A stretch of 64,000 nt of DNA from Eleginops maclovinus (GCF_036324505.1 NC_086355.1:484901-548900), one strand, 5' to 3'. Shown: positions 42,201 to 53,880, numbered from the stretch's first letter. The notes: a model not told the origin generated them from the sequence alone. Numbers and translations: made by a program.

Positions 42201-45200
42201 AAGGCTTGCTCAATAATTCCTAACCCCGCTTATAAGCGAACATGTTGTAGCCTGTCTGTTGCTGACAAATATACCTCCAATTTCCTATTTAACGCCGCAT
42301 TAAATGAGAAATGTTTTCTCATCGGGTTTTCCTGGTTCCGTCCCATCTAAACAACACGTAAAAGCCAAAATAAATGTAAGCATTCAATCCGTAACAACCA
42401 AACTAGCCAGCTAACATTAAGTCCTAATTGGCTATATAGCTAATGTTGGCTAGTTAGCTCACATTAACAGTGTAGCTGATTCGTTTTTCGCTGCTAGAAA
42501 TGTCTAATACATAGATTTTATATTTATATATTTATATTTGTAACCTTGTAGTGAGTTACTGCTAAGTTAACGTTATTATTGTGGACTCGGTTAATTAAAC
42601 TCAGTTACCTTTGTTGATGTTTTATATAGCTCAGCTTCAAAAGCATCGCCTCTCGCTGGGGTGTGATTCGTGACAGCAGCCTGCATTGAGCCTAGCGGGC
42701 AGCGAAGTGAACGTTCAACCGGAAGTAGTCTTTTTTTCCCCTGACAAAGGCTATGCTTTTGTGAAATTTTATAAAAGTTTTGAGAACGAAAAAAAACGTT
42801 ATTAACCGGTTTTGTGGATTTCAGAATAACAATTCTGTTCCGGAACAGTTGAAGACCATTTCGTTTTCGTTTCCGTTTCCGTTCCTCGTAAAATTCCGTT
42901 CGTTTTCGGTTTTCGTTTTCGTTCCTTGAACCGGTTCGGAGCCCTGATTAAATGTGCTATAGAAGTAAAGTTGGGTTAGATATTGAAACTTGTTGTACAC
43001 ATTTAGCTGTCCCTACCCGTTTTCCCTGAACCCATAAAGGACTGCTGGACCTGAGGTGTATCTGCTGGACCTCTACGGCTAACTAACGGCTCCTAGCTAC
43101 CACCAACCCAACATCTGCTTTGGTTCTCAATGTTTTTCAGTTCTTCCTGTGCCAATATTTCTGTTGTTATCCCAACTTTAGGGGCAGTTTATGTGATTTT
43201 ACAAACTGGGAACTAATTTTTCTGATTATTACGACACCACATGGAGAGCAGTAATGACAACGTGTTTCCTCCACAGATCTGCTTCCTCTTGACCTGCTGG
43301 AAAGAGCTCTGCCACGCCCAGGACAAGCCCCGCCCCCTCAGGTAGGACAGGTGAAAAAGAACCTTACTATTTTTCCGTTGGCCGTTTATTCTGAATTCCC
43401 CCCAAAATGTCCTTTTGGATGAATAACCATTGTTCCAAACACTTACTCTCCATGCTACAAACATAGATAATAATGAGGTGCATTCTGGGACATTTCCCTT
43501 TGGGATACAATATTTAGTGCTAAAGTTAGGCCCCACCCTAATCTTCCTCTGATTGGCTCATTTTCCAGAATCCTGCAGGTTCTTTTCCTATCTGTAAACC
43601 GCACAGATTAATGCTACTGCTTCAGGTTGTATCCGCTTTGTTGGGGGTCCTGTGAGTAATGGGCCGTCCTGAACAGGGGTTAATGAACCAATGATCATCC
43701 AAACTGACCAATCAGGTGCAGATAGTTCAGTCCAAAGGCTCCCGAGGTCTCCGATTGGCCGGCGCCATGGCGACAGCGCTGAGTTTCTCCGCCTCCCAAA
43801 TCTTCAGCAACTGCGACTTCTTCCCCGCTGAATTCTCATTGGTCGCCACCGTCCAGACCCCAAGGCTGAGGCAGAAGGTGATCCAGCGGAGACACCATGG
43901 TGCTCTGTTCGGTCTGAGACGGCCCGGTTTAATGTCTCTGTGTTTCCAGAGGAACGAGTACATCTTCTCGCTGGTGGAGGAGGCCTCTGACTCTCTGGTT
44001 CTGGGGCTGCGAGTCTCAGAGAACCGCCTCCACCTCCTGGTCTCAGGGGCCAATCCTGAAGGCCGGAGCCGGATCAGCTTTAAGGATGTCGGGCTGGACG
44101 ATAACCGTTGGCACACCGTGGTACTGGCTGTCACCGGACCATACGTCACACTGACCGTCGACTGTGGGCTTCCTCTGGAGCTGTGAGTCACCGTCATAAC
44201 ACCTCACTATTACACATGAGGGTCTTTAGAGACTTATAGAGTCTTTTAGAGTCTTTTAGAGACCTTTAAAGACCGTTAGAGTCCTTTAAAGACCTTTAGA
44301 GTCTTTAGAGACCTTTAACACTAGAACCGCCAGGGGTCGCTGTATACCTAAAACCGACAATGGGTCAAATTGACCCACAACTAGAATGCATGGATTTTTT
44401 AAGGCACAATGCTCTTTTATTTATTATACTAGAACACAGGGTTCTAGTCTTTAATATAATGATGAGACGGCTTCACTTTCCGCGGAGGCTCTGGATCGCT
44501 GTCAGATGACCCGTCAGCGGCAGAACAAACCCAGGACACATTACTCGGTCCTGACGCCTCCACCATCAGACTCTTCTTCACTCAGACGGTTTAGCAGCGC
44601 TAGTGCCTCCTGTACATTCATGAGTCTCTTTCTTTTGTCCATTTTAAAAGTCTCTCTACAAAATATGACCGGCTCTATAAGGAACAGCAGTACACAATAG
44701 GCGTTACTATAGCAACACGTCATGTTTATCTTTACACGCAAAATAAAACCAGGGCATTTTCTATCGGGCTAAATATTCCCTGCTGGCGTTGATAGGTATA
44801 AATGGCAATTTTTTTACAGCAGAGGGTGTTACATAACACACTTTCAGGAAAGGTCACGGACTGGGAGTTACAATCAAAACACAGCGCGGGTAAAATTTAC
44901 CCGTTGGCGGTTCTAGTGTTAAAGACCTTTTTAAAGACCCTTAGAGTCCTTTACAGACCATTAAAGACAGTTAGAGTCCTCTAGAGACCTTTAGAGTCTT
45001 TTATAGATTCTTTAGAGACCTCTAGAGACCTTTAGAGTCTTTTAGAGTCCTTTAGAGACCTCAAACCAGGAGTTTCAGAACGGATTCCAGTCCATGATTC
45101 TCCTCTGAGGTCATACTAGGGCACTAACTGGTTTCCTGTCTCCCAGTAAACAGGTCCAGTCGTTCCCCAGCTCTCTGAGCACCAGAGACTCCCGGTTCTT

Positions 45201-45882
45201 CATCGGCAGCCGGAAGAGGCTGAGGGGAAGATTCTCAGTGAGTCTGGATCAGGACTTTAGGGTCCAATTGGACAGAGAAGCTTATGGAAGACTCCACATA
45301 CTTTAACTTCCTGTTCTCTGTTGTCAGGGTTTGCTTCGTCAGCTGGTTCTACTTCCTGGTTCAGACGCCACGTCCAGACTGTGTCCGACCTCTGACCCCC
45401 GCCTGGCTGAGCTGTCCGTGCCCAGGGTCCTAAAGGCCCCCCTGATCCAACCAGACCAGCTGGCTCCAGAGTTTCCATACGGTGAGGAGGGGATGCATGT
45501 TGTTTAGTCCCAACAGAGTGTGAGCGGGCCCTGCTCTTCTTCTGCGGTTTCCCTCTCCTGAAGGGTGTTCTGTACAGCTGTTAGTGCACGTAAATGGGCT
45601 GCAAAGGATCAAATCCCTGAGAGGAATGTCCATCCTGCTTAAGAACTGAAAAAGAAAATGTTATCCTAATTTCTGCCTGAAGAATGACCTTATCGATGAC
45701 ACTATTATAACTCTTTGTGTTTATATATGGAGTTCTCCTCGGTCTCTGGGGAGCCATCCTGGCAGAGGAGCCCGGGTAGATAAAGAGGATCCGCATGAGG
45801 CTCTCTGGGTGCTGCAGGTTGTGATGGTATCACAGATCCAGAAACATGAGCTGCAGCAAGTGACAGGAGGGAACAGCTGCTT

Positions 45883-45948
<66 letters not shown>

Positions 45949-48900
45949 ATCTGTGTTTCTATAACAACAATGACTGACTTGCAGCTTTCAAACACCAACA
46001 TGCTGCAGGTGTGTTCTTGTTATTGTGTCCACCCCCTCTTCACGATCAGGACAGAGCTTTGCTTCTTCAGATATTTCAGATATCAGATTCCTCTCTGCAT
46101 GCCGAGTACAGAAACAGACCTTTGGTTGCTGAACAGATGTATTCAAGTTTGAATACTGTTACAAAAATGTGAGACGGTTTTAAGACGTTAGGAGTGGGAC
46201 TCACTCCTCTGTGCTGAGGCTACAGGTGAGTTCATGCTGGGGTTTAAGAGAGGTAGATCTGAAGTGGGTAGATCAGCCTGAGGCTCAGAGGCTGAGCTCT
46301 TTGTGACTCACCTTATATAAACCTGACTCAGGTGAGCTGTCTGATTTACCTGCTGCTCCCTGCACTCTTTAACGTGTCTGACAGGAGTCAAAGGATAAAT
46401 ATGTTTATGCACTGATTTATATGTTCAATAATATCAAAAAAGGCATTACACTGTATTCATGTAGGAGGGTCTAAAGTCATACTATGCTATCAGAGTGACG
46501 CTAAAGCTAACAGAACTCGGGTCTCTTCAGTTTTATTCAATCTCAAATTTCAGTCTCTAAATAATGCTAATAGGAGGTGCTAGCAGCTCATTTGGAATAC
46601 TTTCTCTTGTAGTGGTACTAGCAGGAGGGGCTAACAGCTAAATCAGCATTCTTTCAATGGTACTACCAGCTAATTTCTGCAAAGAATGCTGACATTACTC
46701 CAAATACCTAACTTTGCATACTTTTAATGGAGCTAACAGCTAATCCACTATAATTGTAATGGTGCTAACATTAAGTGCTAATAGCACATTTGGCATACTT
46801 CTACTGGAGCTAAGAGCTAGTTCAGTATAATTGAAATGGTGCTAGCATTAGGTGCTAATACTTTTACTGGAGCAGCTAGTTCAGCGAGGTCCTGTGAAGT
46901 CGCTGTAGTTTTCCTCCAGATTATGAAGCTGTATCTCTGGGGTTGATCTCCCTCAAGGTGATCCTGACTGACGGGTATGGTGTATTTAATAAGAGTCATC
47001 TCTCTGTCTGCTCATAATGAAGACGTGTGGTTTGAAGGAGTGACGAAGACTTTCATGACCTTCATGAGAGCTGTCAGTAAAACCACACTCAGATACAGTT
47101 TCTGTGGAAAACCAGACGCTGAAATCACAAACAATAAATGGTTCTCAGTTCTGTCCCTGGGAGCATTACAGAGGGGCTTTCCTTCAGGGGTAATGATGCA
47201 TCCCTCCACAGTCTGCAGGTACAACAGGAGGAGCTTGTCCTGTAGTACATTTCACACTTCATTACAGAGGCTGATATTAGGAAGTGTTCACATTACTGCA
47301 GAAAAAGTGCTAAAATCACACTGTAAAAATAACCCTGTCCCAGGCTGGGCTGTTACTCCGTTAAATAAACTGTGGATTTATAAATTAGGGACTATTTTTT
47401 GATTAATCTGCTAATGATAATCACACTTGTGTTATTGTGTTTCAGAGGCGGAGGCCCGAGTGACCCTAGGAACCCGTCCTTTGTGTTCAGAACCAGAACT
47501 GGGTCAGCTCTGGCTTAACGCCCAGAGCCGCGGCTTCTTCATCTGTGACGGAGTCCGCTGGAGGACGCTGCTTCACCGTGAGTCTTTTCTGAAAAATATA
47601 AAATGTGATCAAAATTCCAGCAAAATTAAAATACATTAACGAGGAATTATCCAACAATATGTTTGTCACCTGCAGGGGGCACTAACATTATATTCATGAT
47701 CAGTGACTTAAAGTAACAAGGGACATTACATCATCACTGTCTCTAAACTGTGATGCGTTACTCTACTCTGAGTTACTGTGAGTCACTCTCACCAGAATAA
47801 CCTCTAAAGTTTGGCTTTAAATGCTAACATGTAGTTTACTGCAGCTCAGTAATTAAAGCTCTCTATCTGGCAGTACATGCTGAACATGAGGGAAGAGCTA
47901 GAGGTTAAACTCCTGCTCCGTTTCAGTGGGCTGGATAATATGTGATACCGGTACCGTGACGTCTCTGTGTGTCATTAATAACATGTGAGTGGAGCCTCTG
48001 CACGGCCCTGTGACCTGCTGGATAGGAACCAGTCTCTATGCAGCGTTAGCTCACCTGGTCATTGGTGTGGTAACGGGGTTTGGCTGACAAGCTTTCTAAA
48101 AGCTGGAGATTCCACAGAGGACAGAGGCTGCAGATCTTCAACACTCTGCCACGAGACTCTGAAGGTCTCAGGGTTCAAGCAGCAGACCCAGAGAGAGAGA
48201 CCCTCTGTTGCTTCAGTCTGCAGCTCTGCACTGGTGAGCCTGCAGCTCTGCATGGTGAGCCTGCAGCTCTGCATGGTGAGCCTGCAGCTCTGCACTGTGA
48301 GCCTGCAGCTCTGCATTGTGAGCCTGCAGCTCTGCATCGAGAGCCTGCAGCTCTGCATCGAGAGCCTGCAGCTCTGCACTGTGAGCCTGCAGCTCTGCAT
48401 TGTGAGCCTGCCGCTCTGCATGGTGAGCCTGCAGCTCTGCATCGAGAGCCTGCAGCTCTGCATCGAGAGCCTGCAGCTCTGCATCGAGAGCCTGCAGCTC
48501 TGCATCGAGAGCCTGCAGCTCTGCATTGTGAGCCTGCAGCTCTGCATGGTGAGCCTGCAGCTCTGCATGGTGAGCCTGCCGCTCTGCATTGTGAGCCTGC
48601 AGCTCTGCATGGTGAGCCTGCAGCTCTGCACTGTGAGCCTGCAGCTCTGCACTGTGAGCCTGCAGCTCTGCATTGTGAGCCTGCAGCTCTGCATTGTGAG
48701 CCTGCAGCTCTGCATCGACAGCCTGCATCTCTGCACTGTGAGCCTGCAGCTCTGCATGGTGAGCCTGCAGCTCTGCACTGTGAGCCTGCAGCTCTGCACT
48801 GTGAGCCTGCAGCTCTGCATTGTGAGCCTGCAGCTCTGCATCGACAGCCTGCATCTCTGCACTGTGAGCCTGCAGCTCTGCATGGTGAGCCTGCAGCTCT

Positions 48901-51171
48901 GCACTGTGAGCCTGCAGCTCTGCATTGTGAGCCTGCAGCTCTGCATTGTGAGCCTGCCGCTCTGCATGGTGAGCCTGCCGCTCTGCATGGTGAGCCTGCC
49001 GCTCTGCATGGTGAGCCTGCCGCTCTGCATTGTGAGCCTGCAGCTCTGCATTGTGAGTCTGCCGCTCTGCATGGTGAGCCTGCAGCTCTGCACTGTGAGC
49101 CTGCAGCTCTGCATGGTGATCTGTCCTGCAGCTCTGCATGGTGAATCTGTTCCTGCAGCCCTCTGAACCAATAGGAAACAGGCTTACTGAGTTACTATTC
49201 TACCTGCTCAGTTGTTTCTGTGGTGTCGGAATGTCTCGTGATGTTTGTGACTTCTTAGAAACTAAACACCACATCATCTAAAATGTGTTGTAACTGTTAC
49301 TGAGAGGTAACAGGTATTATATTACCCACAGTTTCAGAAGTACTGCGTTGTATTACTGCGTTACAGCAACAAGTAATACATTACTGTAACTCCTTACTTT
49401 TGTAACGCGTTACACCCAACTCTGATCATGAGTCAGCAGAAGTGAAGCAGCACTGCTGATTCAGACCTGTAATATCATTTAAAATACTGAACCACATCTT
49501 TACCTGGCTCTGCAGACCAGGAGCGCCTGGACTACGTGGAGGACTACCAGGACCTGTACACCAGCTCAGAAACCTTCGACGTGGAGGTGTTCTCTGTCCC
49601 GTCTGAAGGCCTGTTCATGGCTGCAGCCAACAGGTACTCGAACAGGAACAGGTCTGAGGACAAGGTCTGGTTTCTGACCACCTGGAGGTCTTCAGGACCA
49701 ACATGTACTCTGTGTCTCAAAGAAGTACACAAGGATATTGGCTACATTTCAGATAAATATATTGAAAAAAAATCGAATACATGTACAAAGAATTCTCAAT
49801 AAATAAAAGTGAAAATTCCCCCAGAATATTCGTCGAATATCCGAGGGAAAATATTTGGAAATCCTCCTGAAAATTATAAATGATTGTAAGGAAAATTTAA
49901 AAAACAAATTCTTAAAAAACTTACAGAAATATCAAATGATATTTCTGTAAGTTTTAAAATTTGGAAAATGGAAGAAAATTATAAATAAAAAAAGTTACAT
50001 TTTCAAAAGAACATTTTCTAAATCTTGGGGATCAGGGGAGAGCTGGTTCAATCTGACTGCAGTCAGCATGTGGTTGTGTCCCTGAGACCCTTCAGCCCCA
50101 GTTGTTCCTCTGGGGAGTGTATCTAAGTCACTCTGGATAAAAGCTTCAGGTGACATGTGATGGAAAGTGTCCTCTGTGTGTCGTCCTGCAGGGACTCCCG
50201 GCCCGGGTCCGGTCTCTACAAGTGGAGGAACGGGTCATTCACTCTGTACCAGAACATCAGCACTCAGGAGGCCCGGGCCTGGAAACACTTCAGCATCGAC
50301 GGCAAGGTGACAGCTGCAGCTCACTGTCATAGTCAAAGGAAAGGCTATTTCACATTTATTTTCAGTGTGGGCAAAATCAAAAGGCTCTTCATGAATGATG
50401 CCTTAGATCCATGTAAAGGCAATGTGAAATAAAGGAAGTGTGTCCAGAGGTGATGGAGGAGCTCTAACTCTCTGAACTCTTGTACTGCAGCCTCAGAGCG
50501 GATTACTAAACCCTGCGCTGAGTTTCAACACAAACAGAGACCGACCAGTGAGGCCCTGGTGCCTCATGGAAACATTTAAAACGCTTCGTTAACCACAGAC
50601 CTGATCACAGGATAACAACCAAAAACACATCCAGAGAACCATTGACCGCTGGGGCACAGGAAGTGTTGAATGCTGAGTCTTGTGAGTTGTCCTTTCTGTG
50701 CAGGTTTTCCTGGTGGTGGCCAACTCTCGGGAGGTGGAGCCTGAGCTTTCGGTCATCTATCGCTGGCATCAGCGGCGGCGGCGTTTCCTGCGTCACCAAA
50801 CTCTGGAGACTCACTCCGCTCTGGACTGGGAATCCTTCAGCATCCACAACCACAGCTTCCTGGTGGTGGCCAATCACAGGAGAGGTAAACAAAGTAAATT
50901 ACGTCATTAATAAACAAGGTGTGAAGGAACTTACACAGTAAAAACAGTCTTCCTGTTTTTCTACCTGACAACACGTGAGCTCTTTGAAGAGTTCAGAGTT
51001 TTATTGAACCATTAACATCAAACACACCTTTATGTGGTGCGTGTGTGCGTGTGTGTGTGTGTGTGTGTGTTTGATCTCATTGATGTTAGCTGAAAGGAAG
51101 GAGAGATGGTTTATGATCTGACGTCTAAAAGAAAAACAGAAAGTCAGCTGATGCAGGTGTACTGTGGTTAG

Positions 51172-51259
<88 letters not shown>

Positions 51260-51352
51260 CACACACACACTTACATTTAAAGAATCTGTCTTTTTACAGT
51301 CAGAGGAGGTTTTATCTATCTTTAAGAAATGTTACAGAACACATGGATTTTC

Positions 51353-51384
<32 letters not shown>

Positions 51385-51757
51385 ATATAAATGATACAGA
51401 TACCTTGTCTGTGTGTCCTCAGCCAGAGACTCCAACCACAACATCCACAGTGTTATCTACAGGTGGAACCCAAACACTCAGGTACTGCTGTCCTCATAGA
51501 CAACACCTGGTCCCCACAAACACTCAAAAACAAGCTGTTTTTACACACACAAACTCTGCTGTTGACCCCCCCCCCCCCTAGCTATTTGAGGTGAACCAGA
51601 CCCTCTCCACGTCTGGAGCGTATGACTGGGAGTTTTTTTCCGTCGGACCGTACCACTTCCTGGCTGTGGCCAACACATTTGATGGGAGAACAACCGCCAT
51701 CAGTTCCACGGTCTACGTCTGGCTGAGCGGAAGCTTCCAGATCTTCCAGAGCATCCC

Positions 51758-51824
<67 letters not shown>

Positions 51825-52105
51825 TCATCTGAAGGACTATTGAAACACACTGTGTTTGAACGCCTCGCTCGTTGAGATTCTCTTGGTGCAAATGTTTTTT
51901 TAAATGTAGGGCTTTCATTTAAAGAGCATTCAGTGTTTTCTATCTGAAGGGAATCGTTTATATCGAATGAATCTGCAGCTGTGCCCCGCCTCTGATCTCT
52001 GCTGCAGCATCAGACTGAAAATGTATCTCATTAAACCGTCTTCCTCTCAGTTAGAAAGGAAAAGAGACCCTCCAATTAAAACTCAGGAAACCAGAGGAGT
52101 GTAAT

Positions 52106-52176
<71 letters not shown>

Positions 52177-52722
52177 GGGTTTCCAGCAGCTGCCTGTTTG
52201 AAGACTTTTTATTGGATTTAAAACCAAAAGAAGCAGGGTAAAGCTTCAGTAAACCGGCTGGAGCTTAACTCCCCCTTCAGACATCAGCCTGTGTTCACTC
52301 TGTGATGGGTCCAGATCAGACCTTTAAAGATATGTGATAAAGATGAACCGTGCTGCGTCCTCTGGTTACTGTCGCGCTGACACACGTCTGGTTTCAAAGC
52401 TCTGACTGAGGGCTTCTTACCCTGTGCAGACGCTGGGAGCCACGGACTGGGAGACGTTTCAGATCGACGGCAGGTTCTTCCTGGCCGTGGCCAACAGTCA
52501 GAAAGTGTGTGAGCGCGGGCCGAGTCTGTACAGCATCAACTCCACGGTGTACGAGCTGAACACACTCACACACTCCTTCATACGCTTCCAGGACATCCTC
52601 ACACACAGGTGAGCACAAACATTTTACACCTGTGTGTGCAGCGGAGTGTGTTCATCCCACAGCCCGGCAGTCCTTGGGCAAAGGACTGAAACCTGAGGTG
52701 CTTCTGATGGCCAACGGTGTGT

Positions 52723-52760
<38 letters not shown>

Positions 52761-52895
52761 ACCAGTATTTGTCCAGAACATGACGAAATGTCTCCACCTG
52801 CTGGAGGAAAGTCAGCTCTGCCGATAGTCTGTGTGTCAGGAGTATATCTGGAGAGTTTTTATAGAGTTTAGTTTCCGGGGGCTTCAGTGTTATTA

Positions 52896-52933
<38 letters not shown>

Positions 52934-53880
52934 GGACCGTTATCAGAGTACTGGGTCTTTTAGAGCCTGTCCTGACATCATGTTGTTGTTGTTGTTGTCG
53001 TTGTTGTTGTTGTTGTCGCTGTTGTTGATGTTGTTGTTATGTCCAGCGCGGTGGACTGGGAGTTCTTCACGGTGGGAGAGGAGAAGTTTCTGGTGGTGGC
53101 GAACTCTCACGACGGCAGCTCGTACTCTCTGAACAGCGTGCTCTACAGGTGCGTACTTCCTGTCTCATGTCCCCGCACACCCTGTGTCTCTGGGTGATGT
53201 GAGACACAGCGTGAGGACACATCACCCAGGGACACACACAGCATGAGGTGCTGTGTGTGTCCCTGGGTGATGTGTCCTCACGCTGTGTCTCTGGGTGATG
53301 TGTCCTCACGCTGTGTCCCTGGGTGATGTGTCCTCATGCTGTGTCTCTGGGTGATGTGTCCTCATGCTGTGTGTGTCTCTGGGTGATGTGTCCTCACCCT
53401 GTGTCTCTGGGTGATGTGTCTTCACCCTGTGTCTCTGGGTGTTGTTTCCTCATGCTGTGTGTGTCCCTGGGTGATGTGTCCTCACGCTGTGTCTCTGGGT
53501 GATGTGTCCTCATGCTGTGTGTGTCTCTGGGTGATGTGTCCTCACCCTGTGTCTCTGGGTGATGTGTCTTCACCCTGTGTCTCTGGGTGATGTGTCTTCA
53601 CGCTGTGTCTCTGGGTGATGTGTCCTCACCCTGTGTCTCTGGGTGATGTGTCCTCACCCTGTGTCTCTGGGTGATGTGTCCTCACCCTGAGTCTCTTGGT
53701 GATGTGTCCTTACGCTGTGTCTGCAGGTGGCAGGGCTACGAGGGCTTCGTCCCGGTCCACAGTCTGCCCACCTTCGGCTGCAGAGACTGGGAGCACTTCA
53801 GCACCGATGAGGGCTCCTTCCTGGTTTACTCCAGCGCCACCTCCAGGCTCAGCAAGGTGTTCAAGCTCAGGACGTTTTGA
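39295..53880 (+). CDS. tspear: Thrombospondin-type laminin G domain and EAR repeat protein, complete, 669 aa
   Basis: Secreted or cell-surface protein of hair cells and ectodermal epithelia; human variants are linked to deafness and ectodermal dysplasia. Fifteen coding exons: 39295-39382, 43277-43341, 43716-43877, 43950-44182, 45147-45237, 45328-45481, 47446-47577, 49516-49633, 50192-50306, 50704-50884, 51423-51481, 51582-51758, 52430-52608, 53047-53148, 53727-53880. Phases agree throughout; the total of 2010 bp gives 669 aa, the same as human. A Leu-rich signal peptide ([19 protein letters not shown]) is followed by a laminin-G/thrombospondin-N-like domain ([11 protein letters not shown]) and seven EAR repeats with the recurring DWE-F-S/I pattern and FLVVAN (for example [20 protein letters not shown]). 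Exons 3 and 4 are separated by only 72 bp that stay in frame without a stop. The final residues (VFKLRTF) match the family's C-terminus. Confidence 0.96.
40075..40860 (-). mobile_element. Degenerate Tc1-type transposon in tspear intron 1
   Basis: Inverted ends TACACTGTATAGACAAAAG and, reversed from the right, TACAGTATAAACAAAAGTAT followed on both sides by TGG-ACG/CC; TA at both borders. The minus strand encodes an N-terminal HTH piece ([19 protein letters not shown]) and, in a separate frame, the C-terminal catalytic piece [20 protein letters not shown]. The middle, with the first catalytic Asp, is missing or broken. Confidence 0.88.
41264..42946. mobile_element. Non-autonomous hAT element with perfect 8-bp target duplication
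   Basis: Starts CAGGGCTTGAAAACG and ends CGGTTCGGAGCCCTG; ATTAAATG flanks both ends exactly (41256-41263 and 42947-42954). Terminal CAGGGCT is typical of hAT. Both ends carry long subterminal arrays of GTTCCG/CGTTCC/GGTTCGGAAC words, likely transposase binding sites. The 1.68-kb interior has no transposase-like frame. Confidence 0.88.
44215..45062. repeat. GAGTCTTTTAGAGACCTTTA-type minisatellite interrupted by a transposon
   Basis: Short irregular repeats of GAGTC(C/T)TTTA and GACC(T/G)TTA words at 44215-44318 and again at 44919-45062, in tspear intron 4. The two halves are the same array split by the TTAA element 44319-44918. Confidence 0.85.
44319..44918 (-). mobile_element. piggyBac-like element, 600 bp, TTAA target
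   Basis: Perfect inverted ends CACTAGAACCGCCA / TGGCGGTTCTAGTG, each flanked by TTAA (44315-44318 and 44919-44922). Subterminal palindromes GGGTCAAATTGACCC (left) and GGGTAAAATTTACCC (right). A minus-strand frame of 66 residues at 44541-44741 contains [20 protein letters not shown], possibly a remnant of an acidic N-terminal transposase region; the catalytic domain is absent. Confidence 0.85.
45885..45944. repeat. (TG)n microsatellite in tspear intron 6
   Basis: About 30 uninterrupted TG units, not near a splice site. Confidence 0.9.
46560..46880. repeat. Diverged short tandem repeat in tspear intron 6
   Basis: Repeated words GGAGCTAACAGCTAATTCAG and TGGTGCTAGCATTAGGTGC at roughly 75-80 bp spacing, three to four decayed copies. 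Confidence 0.5.
47701..49424. mobile_element. Possible hAT element enclosing a minisatellite, tspear intron 7
   Basis: The right end, ACGCGTTACACCCAACTCTG finishing at 49424, matches the well-known fish hAT end that reads CAGAGTTGGGTGTAAC on the other strand. A candidate left end CAGTGACTTAAAGTAAC starts at 47701. Flanking 8-mers TTCATGAT and ATCATGAG agree at 6 of 8 positions. The right end is convincing; the left end is weak. Confidence 0.45.
48228..49160. repeat. 21-bp minisatellite of CTGCAG + GTGAGC units in tspear intron 7
   Basis: About 43 copies of a 21-bp unit, CTGCAGCTCTGCAT followed by GGTGAGC, TGTGAGC or CGAGAGC. Variants CTGCCG and CATCTCTGC recur. The unit is stop-free in several frames on both strands, producing frames of 300-390 residues that I do not consider genes: they are internal to an intron and purely repetitive. 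Confidence 0.95.
51042..51270. repeat. Facing (TG)n and (CA)n microsatellites in tspear intron 10
   Basis: TG run 51042-51070 and CA run 51172-51270, about 100 bp apart, complementary and able to pair in the pre-mRNA. Confidence 0.88.
51759..51821. repeat. (GT)n starting at the exon 12 donor of tspear; second (GT)n at 52111-52172
   Basis: The donor of exon 51582-51758 is the first GT of a run of about 31 units, so the donor reads CCG|GTGTGT instead of GTAAGT/GTGAGT. The same intron has another GT run of about 31 units. The first repeat is read as intronic because exon 13 continues in frame with the EAR pattern. Confidence 0.85.
52897..53036. repeat. (ATC)n and (TTG)n trinucleotide tracts before tspear exon 14
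   Basis: ATC units at 52897-52934 and GTT/TTG units at 52982-53040, the latter ending next to the acceptor GTCCAG of exon 53047. Confidence 0.88.
53150..53712. repeat. 28-bp minisatellite with an inverted unit, tspear intron 14
   Basis: Around 17 units of CTGTGTCTCTGGGTGATG followed by TGTCCTCACC (28 bp, with GTGT length variants). Near the left end about one and a half units are inverted, forming the perfect hairpin at 53201-53291. Confidence 0.92.
53201..53291. repeat. Perfect 43-bp inverted repeat with a 5-nt loop
   Basis: Arm 53201-53243 begins GAGACACAGCGTGAGGACAC and is the exact reverse complement of 53249-53291, with TGAGG as the loop. I checked pairing base by base. The arms are copies of the surrounding minisatellite in opposite orientation. 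Confidence 0.93.

Noticed and set aside
47985..49171. Open frames of 308-393 residues in four frames, Cys- and Leu-rich
   Set aside because: 21-bp minisatellite inside tspear intron 7, repetitive on both strands with no recognisable domain.
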